In this document: positions 24,701 to 33,177 of the stretch, piece after piece
Position numbering within the stretch: the stretch's first letter is position 1
Layout of the letters: each line of letters begins with the position of its first letter
Source: Pegoplata infirma
Lineage: Eukaryota > Arthropoda > Insecta > Diptera > Anthomyiidae
Assembly (NCBI GenBank): GCA_963921195.1
Contig: OY992536.1
Span: forward strand, 235,822,023-235,886,022
Direction: 5' to 3'
DNA length: 64,000 nt
Notes under the pieces: model-generated
Told to the model about the DNA's origin: nothing
Seen by the model: the letters and a program-made list of their open reading frames with translations, nothing else
Databases searched by the model: none
Made by a program: the position numbers and the translations under genes

Positions 24701-27597
24701 AAAAATCTATTTATAGTAAAGAGCTGCAAAAGAAAAATGCTATGCAACATGGAGCTAGTGGTAATACTGGAGGTGGTGGACAACAAGATAATACAAATAA
24801 TCAAATGCAACAAAGAGGTAAACCACCTAGAAATCCAATGCCACAACAACCACAAATGCCTTCTTATCAAGAGGGACCACCACCACCAAACTACAATCAG
24901 TGGGGTCCACCAGCTCCGGCAATGCCACCGCAACACTATGGTGGATATCAACAACCTCCCATGCCCCCACCACCACAACATCAACAAATGCCTAATTGGA
25001 ATTATCCACCAGCACCTAATACATGGAATGCACCACCACAACCTCCTGGTGGCCCTCAACCTCCTCAACCATCCTGGAATAACAATCAATGGGGTTATCC
25101 TCCACCCCCTGGACCACAATGTCCCCCTGGTCCAATGCCTCCCAATCAAATGCCTCCCAATCAAATGCCCCCTAATCAAATGCCCCCTAATCAAATGCCC
25201 CCTAATCAGATGCCTCCCAACCAAATGCCACCTAATCAAATGCCTCCACCTGGTACTCAACCACCACCGAATTGGCAACAACCCCCAACAGTACCACCTG
25301 GTGTGCCACCACCTGTTGCTGGTCCACCACCACCTCCACACCATCAACAGCCGCCGATTCAGCAACAAGTACCTCCTCCGCCTAGTTTTGGTACTGGTTA
25401 TCAGCAAAACTATGGAGGTGGCCCTACAAAGCATCAAAGTAATATGAATGCAAATCGTATGAATCCATATAGTGGTCCACCAAATCCAAATAATGCATAC
25501 AGTAAGTCCATGAACAAGTTAGATTTATTTAAAAATGAAGAAATTTTGAAAAAAATTGATTCTGAAAAAAAAAAAAATTTAATATATTTTTATAAGGTCA
25601 ATTGTAATTCGAACAAGTAAAAAAGTTAAATTCGGCTTTGCCGAATGTATTGATACCCTCCACAATGTAATAAGAGATTATTTGCAAAAAAAAAAATTTT
25701 TGAAAAAAAAATCCCGCGTAAAAAAATTTTTGGTGAAAAAAAACTTCGGCGAATTTTTTTTTTTTTTTTGAAAAAATTGGTTTGCACTTGTAAAAATTCC
25801 ATTCTGTGTCCAATTCTGTTCACATATGCCAAACAGCAGCCAATTTAAAGCATTTTGTATTTTTAGGTTATGTAGAATATACCAAAATTTTCGAGGTGTT
25901 CTTACATTTAAGTTCATAACTTTTGAATCGCTAAACCGATTTCGCTCATATGCAATACCAAACTACTTAGGACAACAACAAGTAAATTTGCTAAGTCTCA
26001 GTCATATATGTTTAATACTTTGGCCATTTCCACAGACGGACAGACAGACGGACATCGCTAGAATGTCTTAGAATCGATCACTGATCAATAATATATATAC
26101 TTTATGGGGTCCCAGACCGATATTTCGATGAGTTACAAACGGAATGACAAACTATATATCCTCTATCACTAAGTGGAGGGTATAAAAAGATCAATTGTAA
26201 TTCGAAATAGTTCAATTGTTATTAAAAAATAGATCAATTGTAATTCGAAACAACACAATTGTAATTAAAAAAAAAATCAATTGCAATTCGAATTAATCAA
26301 TTGAAAAAATTAATTGAAATTTGAAATAAATCAATTGTAATTCAAAAATGATTAATTGTAAGTCGAAAATATCAACTGTAGTTCGATAATTCAAAAAAGA
26401 TCAATTGTAATCTGAAAACGATCAATTTTAATTTGAACAAGTAAAAAAGTTAAATTCGGCCTTGCCGAATGTAGTGGTACCCTCCACAATTTCAAAAAGA
26501 TAATTGCAAAAAACTTTATTTAAAAGGAAATTACTTTTGAAAAAAAAAAAAAAAATTTCCGCGAAAAAAATTTTGGTAAAAAAAAAAAAATCCGCGATTT
26601 TTTTTTTCTTTTTTTTGTCAAAAAATATGTTCGTACTTGTTTAAATACCATTTGGTGTTCAATTATGTTCACATATGTCAACCAGAAGCCGAATTAGAGC
26701 ATTTTGTATTTTTAGGTTATGTTGAATGTACTGAAATTTTTGAGGTGTGCTTACATTTTCGTTCATAACTTTTGAACCGCTGAACCGATATCGCTCAAAT
26801 GCAATACAAAACTTCTCGGGAGAACTTCCAATATATATTTTAAGTTTCAGTCATCTCTGTGCAATATTTTGTCCGCGAGAGCATTTTCCACAGACAGACG
26901 GACAGACGGACATCGCTAGAATGTCTTAAAATCGATCGGGCATCATGAATATATATACTTTATGGGGTCCCAGACCGATATTTCGATGAGTTACAAACGG
27001 AATGACAAACTTATATATACCCTCTATCACTAAGTGGAGGGTATAAAAAAGACCATTTGTAATTTTGTATACGAAAAAGATCAATTGTAATTCGAAAAAG
27101 ATCAATAGTGTTTCGAAAAAAATCAAAAGCAAATAAAAAAAATTTCAATTGTTTTTCGAAAAAGATCAATAGCAATTTGAAAATTTCAAGTATAATTCAA
27201 AAAAGGTTAATTGAAATTCAAATGATGTTACAATTAAATTACAATTGATCTATTTCGATTTACAAATGATCTTTTTCGAATTACGTCTGTCAATGTTATA
27301 GTTATGTCTAGTTCATGCATTTTTTCACAATTTTTAGAGCAGCAAAATTATTGTTTACAAATGTTTAAAAATAAATATAATTTACTAATATTTATATTCT
27401 AACCTTTTTTTTTTTCTTTTTTGACAGATAATAATATACAATTACCACCAGCACCTGGTTATAATGGTTATAATCCTGGTCCTCCAAATGTTGCTCCACC
27501 AGGCAGCAATAACGGACAACAACAAATGCCCAAACCAATGCCTAAACCAATGGCAAATGGTAATCCTTCATCAAACGGAAATAAATATCGTCGCTGA
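12627..27597 (+). CDS. Rb97D: hnRNP A/B-type RNA-binding protein, Rb97D orthologue (5 coding exons)
   Basis: Five exons (12627-12704, 12800-13029, 13091-13338, 24659-25501, 27428-27597) join in frame to 522 codons. Residues 1-34 are acidic. RRM1 has RNP2 KLFIGGL (36-42) and RNP1 RGFGFITY (76-83). RRM2 has KLFVGGL (128-134) and RGFAFIEY (168-175) and finishes with [10 protein letters not shown] in exon 4. The tail is rich in Pro, Gln and Asn, with seven MPPNQ repeats, a [12 protein letters not shown] motif and a NGNKYRR end. Drosophila Rb97D is a nuclear RNA-binding protein needed for male fertility that coats a Y-chromosome loop in spermatocytes. The linker and tail motifs favour it over Hrb87F/Hrb98DE, whose tails are Gly-rich. 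The ATG (CTTAAAATGG) is the first in frame; no promoter was identified. Transposons swell introns 3 and 4 but spare the exons. Confidence 0.9.
12800..13029 (+). CDS. Rb97D: Rb97D coding exon 2 (RRM1)
   Basis: Acceptor TATTCTAG (AG 12798-12799). Encodes most of RRM1 with both RNP motifs and ends in the second base of a Lys codon before donor GTAAGT (13030-13035). The preceding intron is 95 bp. Confidence 0.9.
13091..13338 (+). CDS. Rb97D: Rb97D coding exon 3 (inter-RRM linker and RRM2)
   Basis: Acceptor T-run TTTTAG (AG 13089-13090). Completes the Lys codon, then encodes the linker RALPRPERE and RRM2 up to VDKAI, ending one base into a Leu codon before donor GTAAGT (13339-13344). Confidence 0.9.
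13384..13435 (+). repeat. Partial copy of the 45232-45421 MITE
   Basis: CTTTCCACTATTATACTTTT then CCATTACACAAGCGTAATTT matches parts of the MITE at 45232-45421. Only joined terminal pieces remain. Confidence 0.5.
13436..14279. other. Intronic sequence; one repeat scrap at 13910-13970
   Basis: Mostly featureless. 13910-13970 (TTGGAGGGTATAAAAGAATC, then CACAGCCGAATTTAGCAC) is the end of a TATACCCTCC element, with its hairpin-like CGG..CCG terminus. Confidence 0.5.
14280..14715. mobile_element. hAT-type MITE with TTCGG subterminal repeats
   Basis: TAGTGTCCGACCGAAC at the left is inverted at the right (GTTCGGTCGGACACTA), flanked by the 8-bp duplication GTAAATAT (14272-14279 and 14716-14723). 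Runs of GTTCGG/CCGAAC fill both subterminal regions. The 436-bp element has no ORF of its own. A relative lies at 34343-34817. Confidence 0.9.
15003..16152. mobile_element. Element with GTCGTTCATGAATCC ends, long copy
   Basis: Begins GTCGTTCATGAATCCACAAC and ends TTGGTTTCATAAACGCCCC, imperfect inverted termini. The outer ~250 bp on the left and ~150 bp on the right match the 414-bp copy at 56534-56947, so this copy has about 730 bp of extra interior (roughly 15260-15995) or the other is deleted. The interior holds a TTCACAT module (15411-15612). No clear target duplication. Confidence 0.7.
15411..15612. repeat. TTCGGATGTGAAATCTGGAACACC module, tandem
   Basis: A block with GTGAAACAAAACG, TTCGGATGTGAAATCTGGAA, CACCAAAAAA, TTTTCACATTTT and TTTTTTGGAACAGCGG, the last ~75 bp repeated in tandem. 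The module recurs at 45842-45950 and 62750-62863 and, in diverged form, at one end of each ~970 bp element. Confidence 0.7.
17109..17683 (+). repeat. TATACCCTCC dispersed element, full-length
   Basis: Starts TTTTATACCCTCCACTTAG and ends with GGAGGGTATAACTACATTCG, a TTCGGCAAGGCCGAA hairpin and a TTTTTTACTTGTT tail. Inside are TTTGTCATTCCGTTTGTAAC, GACATTCTAGCGATGTCCGT and five GTCT repeats. It is non-coding; open frames reported across it are incidental. Confidence 0.8.
17738..18718 (+). mobile_element. ~970 bp CGTGTCTG family, copy A
   Basis: 981 bp between CGTGTCTGTCATGAC and its inverse, with ATT on both sides (17735-17737 and 18719-18721). The left half holds GAACGTTTTCAATTAGAGCG and the right half the TTCGGAAGTG/TTTCAC module. 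It carries the family's short ORF on the minus strand (18001-18210; MALFIFE start, about 54-69 residues), with an AAG|GTACAT splice-like site after the VEF codons. It forms an inverted pair with copy B, 204 bp away. Confidence 0.9.
18923..19894 (-). mobile_element. ~970 bp CGTGTCTG family, copy B (inverted)
   Basis: 972 bp with the same termini and ATA on both sides (18920-18922 and 19895-19897). It runs opposite to copy A and is very similar along its length. The ORF is on the plus strand at 19431-19625, with start context TTCAACATGGCG. The function of the predicted peptide is unknown, and I cannot tell whether it is translated. Confidence 0.9.
19898..20277. other. Spacer between copies B and C
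   Basis: Unique-looking intronic sequence with ATAACTTATCGGCGATAAGC near 19990 and no recognised element. Confidence 0.4.
20925..21332. repeat. CGTGAGTGAGCGTG repeat, ending CCCATCTCTA
   Basis: Many CGTGAGTG/CACGCTCAC motifs in both orientations from 20930 to 21310, closed by CTCACTCTCCCATCTCTAAT. The same vocabulary and CCCATCTCTA end occur at 37169-37290, 38945-39160, 39680-39800 and 62345-63010. The left boundary resembles TAGAGAGCGTG. Confidence 0.65.
21405..22232. mobile_element. Pogo/Tigger-like non-autonomous element, TA duplication
   Basis: CAGTCGAACTCGGTTATAAC at the left is inverted at the right (GTTATAACCGGGTTCGACTG), inside TA dinucleotides (21403-21404 and 22233-22234). GGTTATAACGAAC repeats in the subterminal 120 bp. 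No transposase frame is seen. The CAG start and TA site suit Tc1-mariner/pogo (inference). Confidence 0.8.
21846..21882 (-). ncRNA. Hammerhead-like core motif
   Basis: On the minus strand CCTGAAGATG, then GTTGG paired with CCAAC, then GAAACGTC. This recalls the hammerhead core CUGANGA - stem II - GAAA, which is known to accompany Penelope-like elements. One extra U precedes stem II and stems I and III are not convincing, so activity is doubtful. Confidence 0.3.
23534..24503 (-). mobile_element. ~970 bp CGTGTCTG family, copy D (inverted)
   Basis: 970 bp with intact termini and AAT on both sides (23531-23533 and 24504-24506). It lies opposite to copy C, separated by only 16 bp, so C and D form a near-perfect inverted repeat apart from the insertion in C. 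The ORF is on the plus strand at 24040-24234, with residues matching copy B except one near the start. Confidence 0.9.
24659..25501 (+). CDS. Rb97D: Rb97D coding exon 4 (end of RRM2 and Pro/Gln-rich tail)
   Basis: Acceptor ATCTCTAG. Two bases complete the split Leu codon, then [16 protein letters not shown] finishes RRM2. The rest is low-complexity Pro, Gln, Asn and Met with [12 protein letters not shown] and [11 protein letters not shown] motifs. Donor A|GTAAGT at 25502. The open frame continues to a stop at 25620 inside the intron, which could serve a retained-intron isoform but is probably chance. The opposite-strand frame here is a shadow of the repeats. Confidence 0.88.
25135..25239 (+). 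repeat. Rb97D: Coding minisatellite, seven 15-bp units (MPPNQ)
   Basis: Seven head-to-tail units encode MPPNQ with synonymous differences (CCTCCC/CCCCCT/CCACCT), followed by a variant MPPPG. Length is always a multiple of three, so copy-number change would not break the frame. Confidence 0.9.
25612..26188 (-). repeat. TATACCCTCC dispersed element, reverse copy 1
   Basis: Reads AACAAGTAAAAAAGTTAAAT, the hairpin TTCGGCTTTGCCGAA, ACCCTCC, then the GACGGACATCGCTAGAATGT block and ends AAGTGGAGGGTATAAAAA. Preceded and followed by units of the AATTGTAATTCGAA minisatellite. Confidence 0.85.
26189..26435 (+). repeat. 20-bp minisatellite GATCAATTGTAATTCGAAA
   Basis: About eleven diverged units of GATCAATTGTAATTCGAAA lie between the two dispersed elements. 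Related units lie at 27050-27290, 51610-51655 and, in reverse, at 58480-58530. Confidence 0.85.
26436..27049 (-). repeat. TATACCCTCC dispersed element, reverse copy 2
   Basis: Same order and ends as the copy at 25612-26188, with the hairpin TTCGGCCTTGCCGAA. It is closer to the copy at 17109-17683 (shared GAACCGCTGAACCGATATCG block) than to its neighbour, so two insertions are more likely than one recent duplication. Confidence 0.85.
27050..27290 (+). repeat. Second block of the GATCAATTGTAATTCGAAA minisatellite
   Basis: Diverged units continue after the second dispersed element, then turn over near 27230: AATTGATCTATTTCGATTTA and GATCTTTTTCGAATTACG read in reverse. Confidence 0.75.
27428..27597 (+). 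CDS. Rb97D: Rb97D coding exon 5 (C-terminus)
   Basis: Completes an Asn codon, then encodes [19 protein letters not shown] and ends [15 protein letters not shown] with TGA at 27595-27597. The composition matches exon 4, supporting the join. Confidence 0.85.
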
Positions 27598-27633
27598 GAT
27601 ATAAATACAGATAGTAATCTTTCTGATTGAGAG

Positions 27634-27639
27634 GTAAGT
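27634..27639 (+). promoter_or_regulatory. Rb97D: Consensus 5' splice site in the Rb97D 3' UTR
   Basis: GAG|GTAAGT lies 36 bases after the stop codon. If used, Rb97D has an intron in its 3' UTR and the copia-like element from 27746 would be intronic. No acceptor or poly(A) site could be assigned. Confidence 0.45.
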
Positions 27640-27745
27640 CTTTATTATTTTTTTTTTTTATTATTTAAAAAAATTTCTTTGGACAAATAATAAGTCTTAT
27701 ATATTTAATAATTTAGTTATATTTTTGTTTAATGAGTGAGGAATC

Positions 27746-27924
27746 TCTTGGATAGTGAAATAAAGCGAAACGTTTTATTCAAAATATTTATTAAAAGTGA
27801 AAATTTTCTTTTTGATTAAAAATGAAATTATAAATTTAGAAAACTATGTTTTTAGAAACAATAAAATAAATCAAAGTGTTATTGTACACAGTAAACCAAA
27901 ATAACAATAAATAATAAATCAACA
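27746..27924 (-). repeat. 3' LTR of the copia-like element
   Basis: 179 bp, on the minus strand TGTTGATTT...CTATCCAAGA. It ends GA instead of the usual CA, but the boundary is fixed by the GAATC duplication and the primer site at the other copy. Confidence 0.9.
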
Positions 27925-27949
27925 CCCCTTCGCAATAACACAATTTTGA

Positions 27950-29633
27950 TTAATCTTGTAAACCTAATAAATTTCTAAATTTACAATATTTTATTTTTGA
28001 TAAAGGCTTAGTAAAAATGTCAGCTACCATTTCTTCTGTTGAAAGATATTCGAAATTTATAGTTCCAGATTGTTTTAAGTCTCTAGCATAAAAATATTTA
28101 ACATCTATATGTTTTGATCTTGAATTTATCTTTTCTGAATCCAAAATGTTTAAACTGCTTTGATTGTCGACATACATCTTAGGTGTTAATTTAAAACCAA
28201 AATCATGTAGTAACTTCATGAGCCACACAGCTTCCTGACTTGCTTCTGTTAATGCTACCAATTCTGCTTCTGTAGATGACAGTGTTACTAAGTTTTGTTT
28301 TCGAGCAGCATAGTGAATTGTGGCAGCACCTAATTTAAAAACACACCCACTGGTTGATTTTCGACCATTGTTGTCACCAGCCCAATCGGAATCTGTGTAA
28401 CCTTCTAGAACCATTTCATCATTTGTTCCAACACGCAGTTTATGATCTTGACTTCCATTTAGATATCGCATTACTCTTTTAACTTCGTTCCAATCATTTT
28501 GGGTAGGCTTATTAACTTTTCTTGATAGAATAGAAATTGCTAATGCAATATCCGGTCTAGAGTTACCAGCCAAGTATAGTAAAGAACCAATTGCTTTTCT
28601 GTATTGATCGTTATTTTCTAAAAAATTATTGTTTTCTTCAATTTTAAAATAACCAGGATCCAAAGGAATTTTTGAAACTTTCGCATCCTTCATGTTATGA
28701 TCTTTCAATATCTTTTCTATGTAAGGCTTTTGATCCATATAAAATATACCATTCCGATCTCTTGTAATGTTTATGCCCAAATATAATTTAAGTGATCCTA
28801 AGTCGGTTATTTCAAAATGTTTTTTAATGTCTTCTACTAAATTTTTAACATCTTTTTCGTTTTCAGATGCTATAATAATATCATCAACATATATTAACAC
28901 ATAAATAAAACTACCTTTACGTTCTTTAATGTACAAGCAATTATCAGCAATTCCCCTCCTGAATCCGAATTGCATGAATATTTCATTGATTCGTTGATTC
29001 CAGCACCTTGCTGATTGCTTTAGACCATAAATGCTACGATTCAACTTACACACTAAATTCTCCATCCCTGGCTCCACAAATCCTTCTGGTTGTTTTATAT
29101 AAATTTCTGTATCAATTATTCCATTTAGAAAAGCAGTTTTGACGTCAATATGACGAACAAACATGTCTTTATACGATGCAACAGCTAACAAAGTGCGTAA
29201 TGTTGTAATTTTAACAACTGGTGCGAATATTTCATCGTAGTCTTGACCAAATTTTTGGGAATACCCCTTCGCAACCAAACGAGCTTTATATCGTTTACCA
29301 TTATCGACTGTTGTTTTCACTTTATACACCCATTTGCAGCCAACTAATTTCTTATCCTTTGGCAACTCAACAAGATCCCATGTATTATTTGCATTCATCG
29401 AATTTATTTCATCCTGCATAGCCAGAAACCATTCATTATTGTTAGCACTTGTGACAGCTTCTTTGTAAGTTTTGGGTTCTTCTAATGTTGACGTCATATT
29501 TGCATAGCGTTTAGGTGGTATACCCTTCGTAGTTCTAGATGATATTCTTCTTTGTGTAACTTCAGCTTCAGAGTTAGAACTGTTTTCTATTGTTTCAAAA
29601 CCAGCAAAATCAGTATCGGAAGATTCATAACTA
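27950..29633 (-). pseudogene. Copia pol: reverse transcriptase and RNase H
   Basis: About 560 codons, open from the insertion at 29633 to a stop at 27950. In order: the RT entry region (LVGCKWVYKVK), the DVKTAFLNG block with the first catalytic Asp, SIYGLKQSARCWNQR, the catalytic YVDDIIIA box, DLGSLKLYLGI, then RNase H with DSDWAGD, STSGCVF, SSTEAELVALTEA and SRSKHIDVKYF. No stop or frameshift is visible. The usual N-terminal continuation is at 32216-32975; the first few codons reported with a methionine come from the inserted terminus. A copia polyprotein is about 1400 residues, so roughly 40 percent is present here. Confidence 0.92.
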
Positions 29634-32215
29634 CCCAGCAAAAAAAGAGCTTACCATTCACTACAAAATTCACCACAACTTATGAACCAGATGTACTTCT
29701 TCTTCAGCTGAAACACTGATGAATTTTATATGGGCGTGACACACAATATCACTAGTGTTTAGTATGTACATATATATTAACATCTTTATCACAACTTCTG
29801 AAGTAGTGATCGGGATGTTAATATAACTTGACCTTTTGGAAGTGCTTTTTTCATCACTTCTTTAGAAGTATATATTTCTTGGCATTTTGGATGTGATTAT
29901 GTAATTTTTATATGGTGATTTAGAAGTGATTTTTTCATCACTTCTTGATAAGTACATATTTCATGACTTTTTGGGATTGATTTTAAGAGTTTTTTTTTTA
30001 ATAATAATTAATAATAATTAAAACCAAAACGATATTTTTAACAATGTATAATATTTATTATGTAATATTTAGACTTGAAATTGTTAAGATTAAATCGATG
30101 TTTTTAATAATTTAGTTTAGCTAATAGGAATTATTAATTAAATGTGGATGTATATATTTTTCTAATAGTTTTTCATGCGCTTAATCCGAATCTGGCCTTA
30201 GAAGTGATTTATCTTATTTTGAGATATTTAGATTTTCGATTGACAGTACTGCATAAACTCAGATATTCGCAATGTTCGGGACCTTATAAAACCGAGAATT
30301 ATTTTATGATGTATAATTAGTTCAGCACATCTAAAAATACTTCACTTATTCTTCAAATTACTTTTGCAATCCTTAAGATATCTTTTTTCATTACGGAGAT
30401 ATCGACCGATAAAATTATTGCAATTTCGGCCCTAAAAAATAAAACAAATTTGAAAACCAACCAATTTGTCTTGTTGATATATAATAGTACCGAATTCGAA
30501 ACTCTATTAGAGGTGCATCTAAGCCCGGCATCAATTTGGGTATCAATTTTAGGGTAAATTTTCAGGGTGCCATACAAAAAATCTTTATTTGGGCTAACAT
30601 TATAGAGCTTCGCCATATCGGATAAAGATTTATTTTAAATAAAATTAATAAAATTCTTAAAAGTACATAGAGTTCTTAGTTTTATATTCAATTAAAATTT
30701 TTATTATTCGGTTAACCGAATAATTCAAATTTATCCGATTATTAACCGATAAAATCTCAACCCCGATTAATTATTTGCCCGATTAGCCGATTAAACCAAA
30801 ACCTCGATTAATTGAATACCCTAATGTTTAGAAGAGTTTTTATCAGAGACCAAATAAAACAGTTATATGTGTTATTTTGCGTTAAAAAAATCATTAAACG
30901 AATGTTGTCCAAAATATGCATTATATATATGAAAAGACTTCTAGAGATGTCCCGTGTTAAAATTTGCAATAACTTTTATTTTTTGATTTTTATCAATTAA
31001 AGTATAAAATAACAGTAATTAAAAACTTTTTGTTCAAAAAGTTTAAAATAACATTTATTTATTTTAAATAACTCTTATAACAGTTATTTTTAATCAAATC
31101 AATCAAAGTTTTAATGTTCAAATCAATAATTGAAGAATTAGCTATCAATAGGATTCTTTTGTATGCGTTTATTTTAGTTTTACTTAAATATATCAAATTT
31201 TATAAGGCTCAAAGAGTATTTGATAACAGTTAAAAAAAAATAAAAGTTTTTTATTTCTGTTATTTTGAACAGATATTTATATAAATTTTTTGAAACTGTT
31301 ATTTTAAATTTCTATTTCAAAATAATATTTTTGAACAGTTAAATTTGAGTTTTTTCAATAAATCTCATAACGGTTATGGTCTCTGGTTTTTATACCTTTC
31401 AACAGCGATACCAACTTAGTCATTTTGTGGCTATATTCAGCCCTTTTTTTTAAAGGCTACCACCTTTTTTTGGTTATCTTTTTTAGCCCTTTAAGCACTT
31501 TTTAAGTCATTTGATAATTTTTACCATAATCTGGAAACTTTTTATTGTTTTTTTTGTACATAATTTACAAAACAACTCCAAAAATTATATAAAAAAAATG
31601 TTTTTATACATGTAGTTAAAAAAAACATCCAATAAATAAAATGAAGAGATAAAAAAAAGTAATTCTCTCATTTTATATCAGATATCGTATATTTTTAGAA
31701 GAGTTTTTATACCTTTAAACGGCAATACCAACTTAGCTCTTTTTCGGTTATATTTAAGCCTTGTCTTTTTTAAGGGCTAAAAGTTTTTTTGTTATCTTTT
31801 TAGCACTTCTTGAGTCATTTTGTAATTTTAACAAAAATCTGGAAACTGTTATTTTTTATAACATTATTTACATAACAAATTCGCTTTTGCGGCATATCAA
31901 GTTAATTCATTTATAAAATTTATCTTTTTATTAAATCAGAGAAAATTATAAAAAAAAATATTCAACAAAACAAATCCAATACTTAAGTGCCACAAACAAC
32001 TTTTCAACTGCATTTGTAAACACATATGAAAATGATACTTCTAAATCATTGAGGAAAGAACTGGTGAAAGTTGTTATTATTGGCATTTTTTTTAGCAGTT
32101 TTGGAAGTGCTTATAAAAGTACTTCTTATGGAATATGAAGATCGGCACATATAGCTACTATGTATGTAGTGAATCACTTATTCTTTTTGCACCACTTCGA
32201 TTTTTTTTTGCTGGG
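29634..32215. mobile_element. 2.58 kb CCCAGCAAAA element inside copia pol, TA duplication
   Basis: CCCAGCAAAAAAAG at the left, inverted CTTTTTTTGCTGGG-type end at the right, between TA dinucleotides (29632-29633 and 32216-32217). Removing it and one TA leaves copia pol in frame, so the boundaries are firm. Its first ~250 bp and last ~160 bp match the 1.16 kb copy at 35188-36349; the interior differs and includes a ~180-bp duplicated block (31385-31560 and 31690-31870, both with TACCAACTTAG). No transposase. Confidence 0.9.
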
Positions 32216-32975
32216 TATCATCATTTGTTAAAGTGGCATCTTTATTTACATCCGAATTCAATTCCTGATCGTTATTCAAAATAGAAATTTCATTATTATC
32301 CTCTTGGTTTATACGCTCATCGCTTGAAACAGAATTTTCTTTTCCATCAGGCTCATCATTACTAGAAATAGGTACTTTATTTACCTCAGACTCTTCAAAT
32401 TCATCTTTTGATAAATTAACAGAAATCATATTAGTCGATTTTGTAGCATTATTTTCAGTGTTGTCAGCTTCTTCAAGAAAATGTACATCTCTACTTATAA
32501 CAATTTTATCATTTGCGGGGTTTAGCAATCGGTATGCTTTTGATTCTTCACTATAACCCACCAGAATAAACTTTTCAGAAACTGGATCAAGCTTACGCCG
32601 TTTTTGTTTGCTTATATGAGCGAAAGCAGGAGATCCAAACTTTCTTACATAACTCAAATTTGGTTTTGTTTTGAACCACTCTTCATATGGAGTTATCTTT
32701 ACGACAGTTGAAGGTAAACGGTTTTGTAAATAATTAGAGGTACTTACTGCTTCTGACCAATATTTTAAATCCATACCCGCATCAAATAACATACATCTGG
32801 CCATTTCCATTAGGCTCCGGTTTTTCCGCTCAGCAACGCCATTTTGTTCTGGCGTGTATGGAGCAGTTAGTTGATGAACAATACCTTTACTTTTCAAAAA
32901 ATCATTCATTTCGTTACCACAAAATTCACCTCCCCTGTCAGTTCGCAAAATTTTGATTCGTTTTAATCCGCGAAA
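32216..32975 (-). pseudogene. Copia pol: C-terminal integrase fragment
   Basis: Starts abruptly after the primer site with a region reading RGLKRIKILRTDRGGEF. It has the second catalytic Asp (TDRGGE) and the Glu (PYTPEQNGVAERKN), but the zinc finger and first Asp are deleted. Then comes the copia-type GSPAFAHISKQKRRKLDP region and an acidic spacer that reads into the inserted element. The frame continues across the insertion into the RT part at 29633. Confidence 0.9.
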
Positions 32976-32976
32976 G

Positions 32977-32993
32977 AATGGAGGCCCATAACC
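32977..32993 (-). other. Primer binding site of the copia-like element
   Basis: On the minus strand GGTTATGGGCCTCC directly follows the LTR. Drosophila copia has GGTTATGGGCCC at this place, primed by a 5' fragment of initiator tRNA-Met. Confidence 0.75.
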
Positions 32994-33172
32994 TCTTGGA
33001 TAGTGAAATAAAGCGAAACGTTTTATTCAAAATATTTATTAAAAGTGAAAATTTTCTTTTTGATTAAAAATGAAATTATAAATTTAGAAAACTATGTTTT
33101 TAGAAACAATAAAATAAATCAAAGTGTTATTGTACACAGTAAACCAAAATAACAATAAATAATAAATCAACA
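32994..33172 (-). repeat. 5' LTR of the copia-like element
   Basis: 179 bp, no difference from the 3' LTR found by eye, followed by the GAATC duplication at 33173-33177. Confidence 0.9.
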
Positions 33173-33177
33173 GAATC

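Larger units (their letters stand above)
25502..27427 (+). other. Rb97D: Rb97D intron 4, 1.9 kb
   Basis: Donor GTAAGT at 25502 and acceptor TTTTGACAG (AG 27426-27427). Nearly all of it is two reversed TATACCCTCC elements and the 20-bp minisatellite around them. Confidence 0.85.
27746..33172 (-). mobile_element. Copia-like LTR retrotransposon, internally deleted
   Basis: Two 179-bp LTRs (27746-27924 and 32994-33172) that look identical by eye, flanked by the 5-bp duplication GAATC (27741-27745 and 33173-33177). Next to the 5' LTR (high coordinates) is GGTTATGGGCC, the copia-type primer site for a fragment of initiator tRNA-Met; next to the 3' LTR is the purine tract GCGAAGGGG. Gag, protease and the N-terminal half of integrase are absent; the pol remainder is split by an insertion at 29634-32215. 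It cannot move on its own but could in principle be mobilised in trans. Confidence 0.93.

Noticed and set aside
24655..25437. Long minus-strand open frame (260 codons) opposite Rb97D exon 4
   Set aside because: It is the antisense of the Pro/Gln repeats; Trp/Arg/His-rich composition reflects CCA/CAA codons read backwards, and it has no domain.
24689..25447. 252-codon plus-strand frame over Rb97D exon 4
   Set aside because: It is the +1 shadow of the real frame; only the real frame continues RRM2 and the split codons.
29221..29421. Plus-strand 66-codon frame
   Set aside because: Shadow of the copia RT frame.
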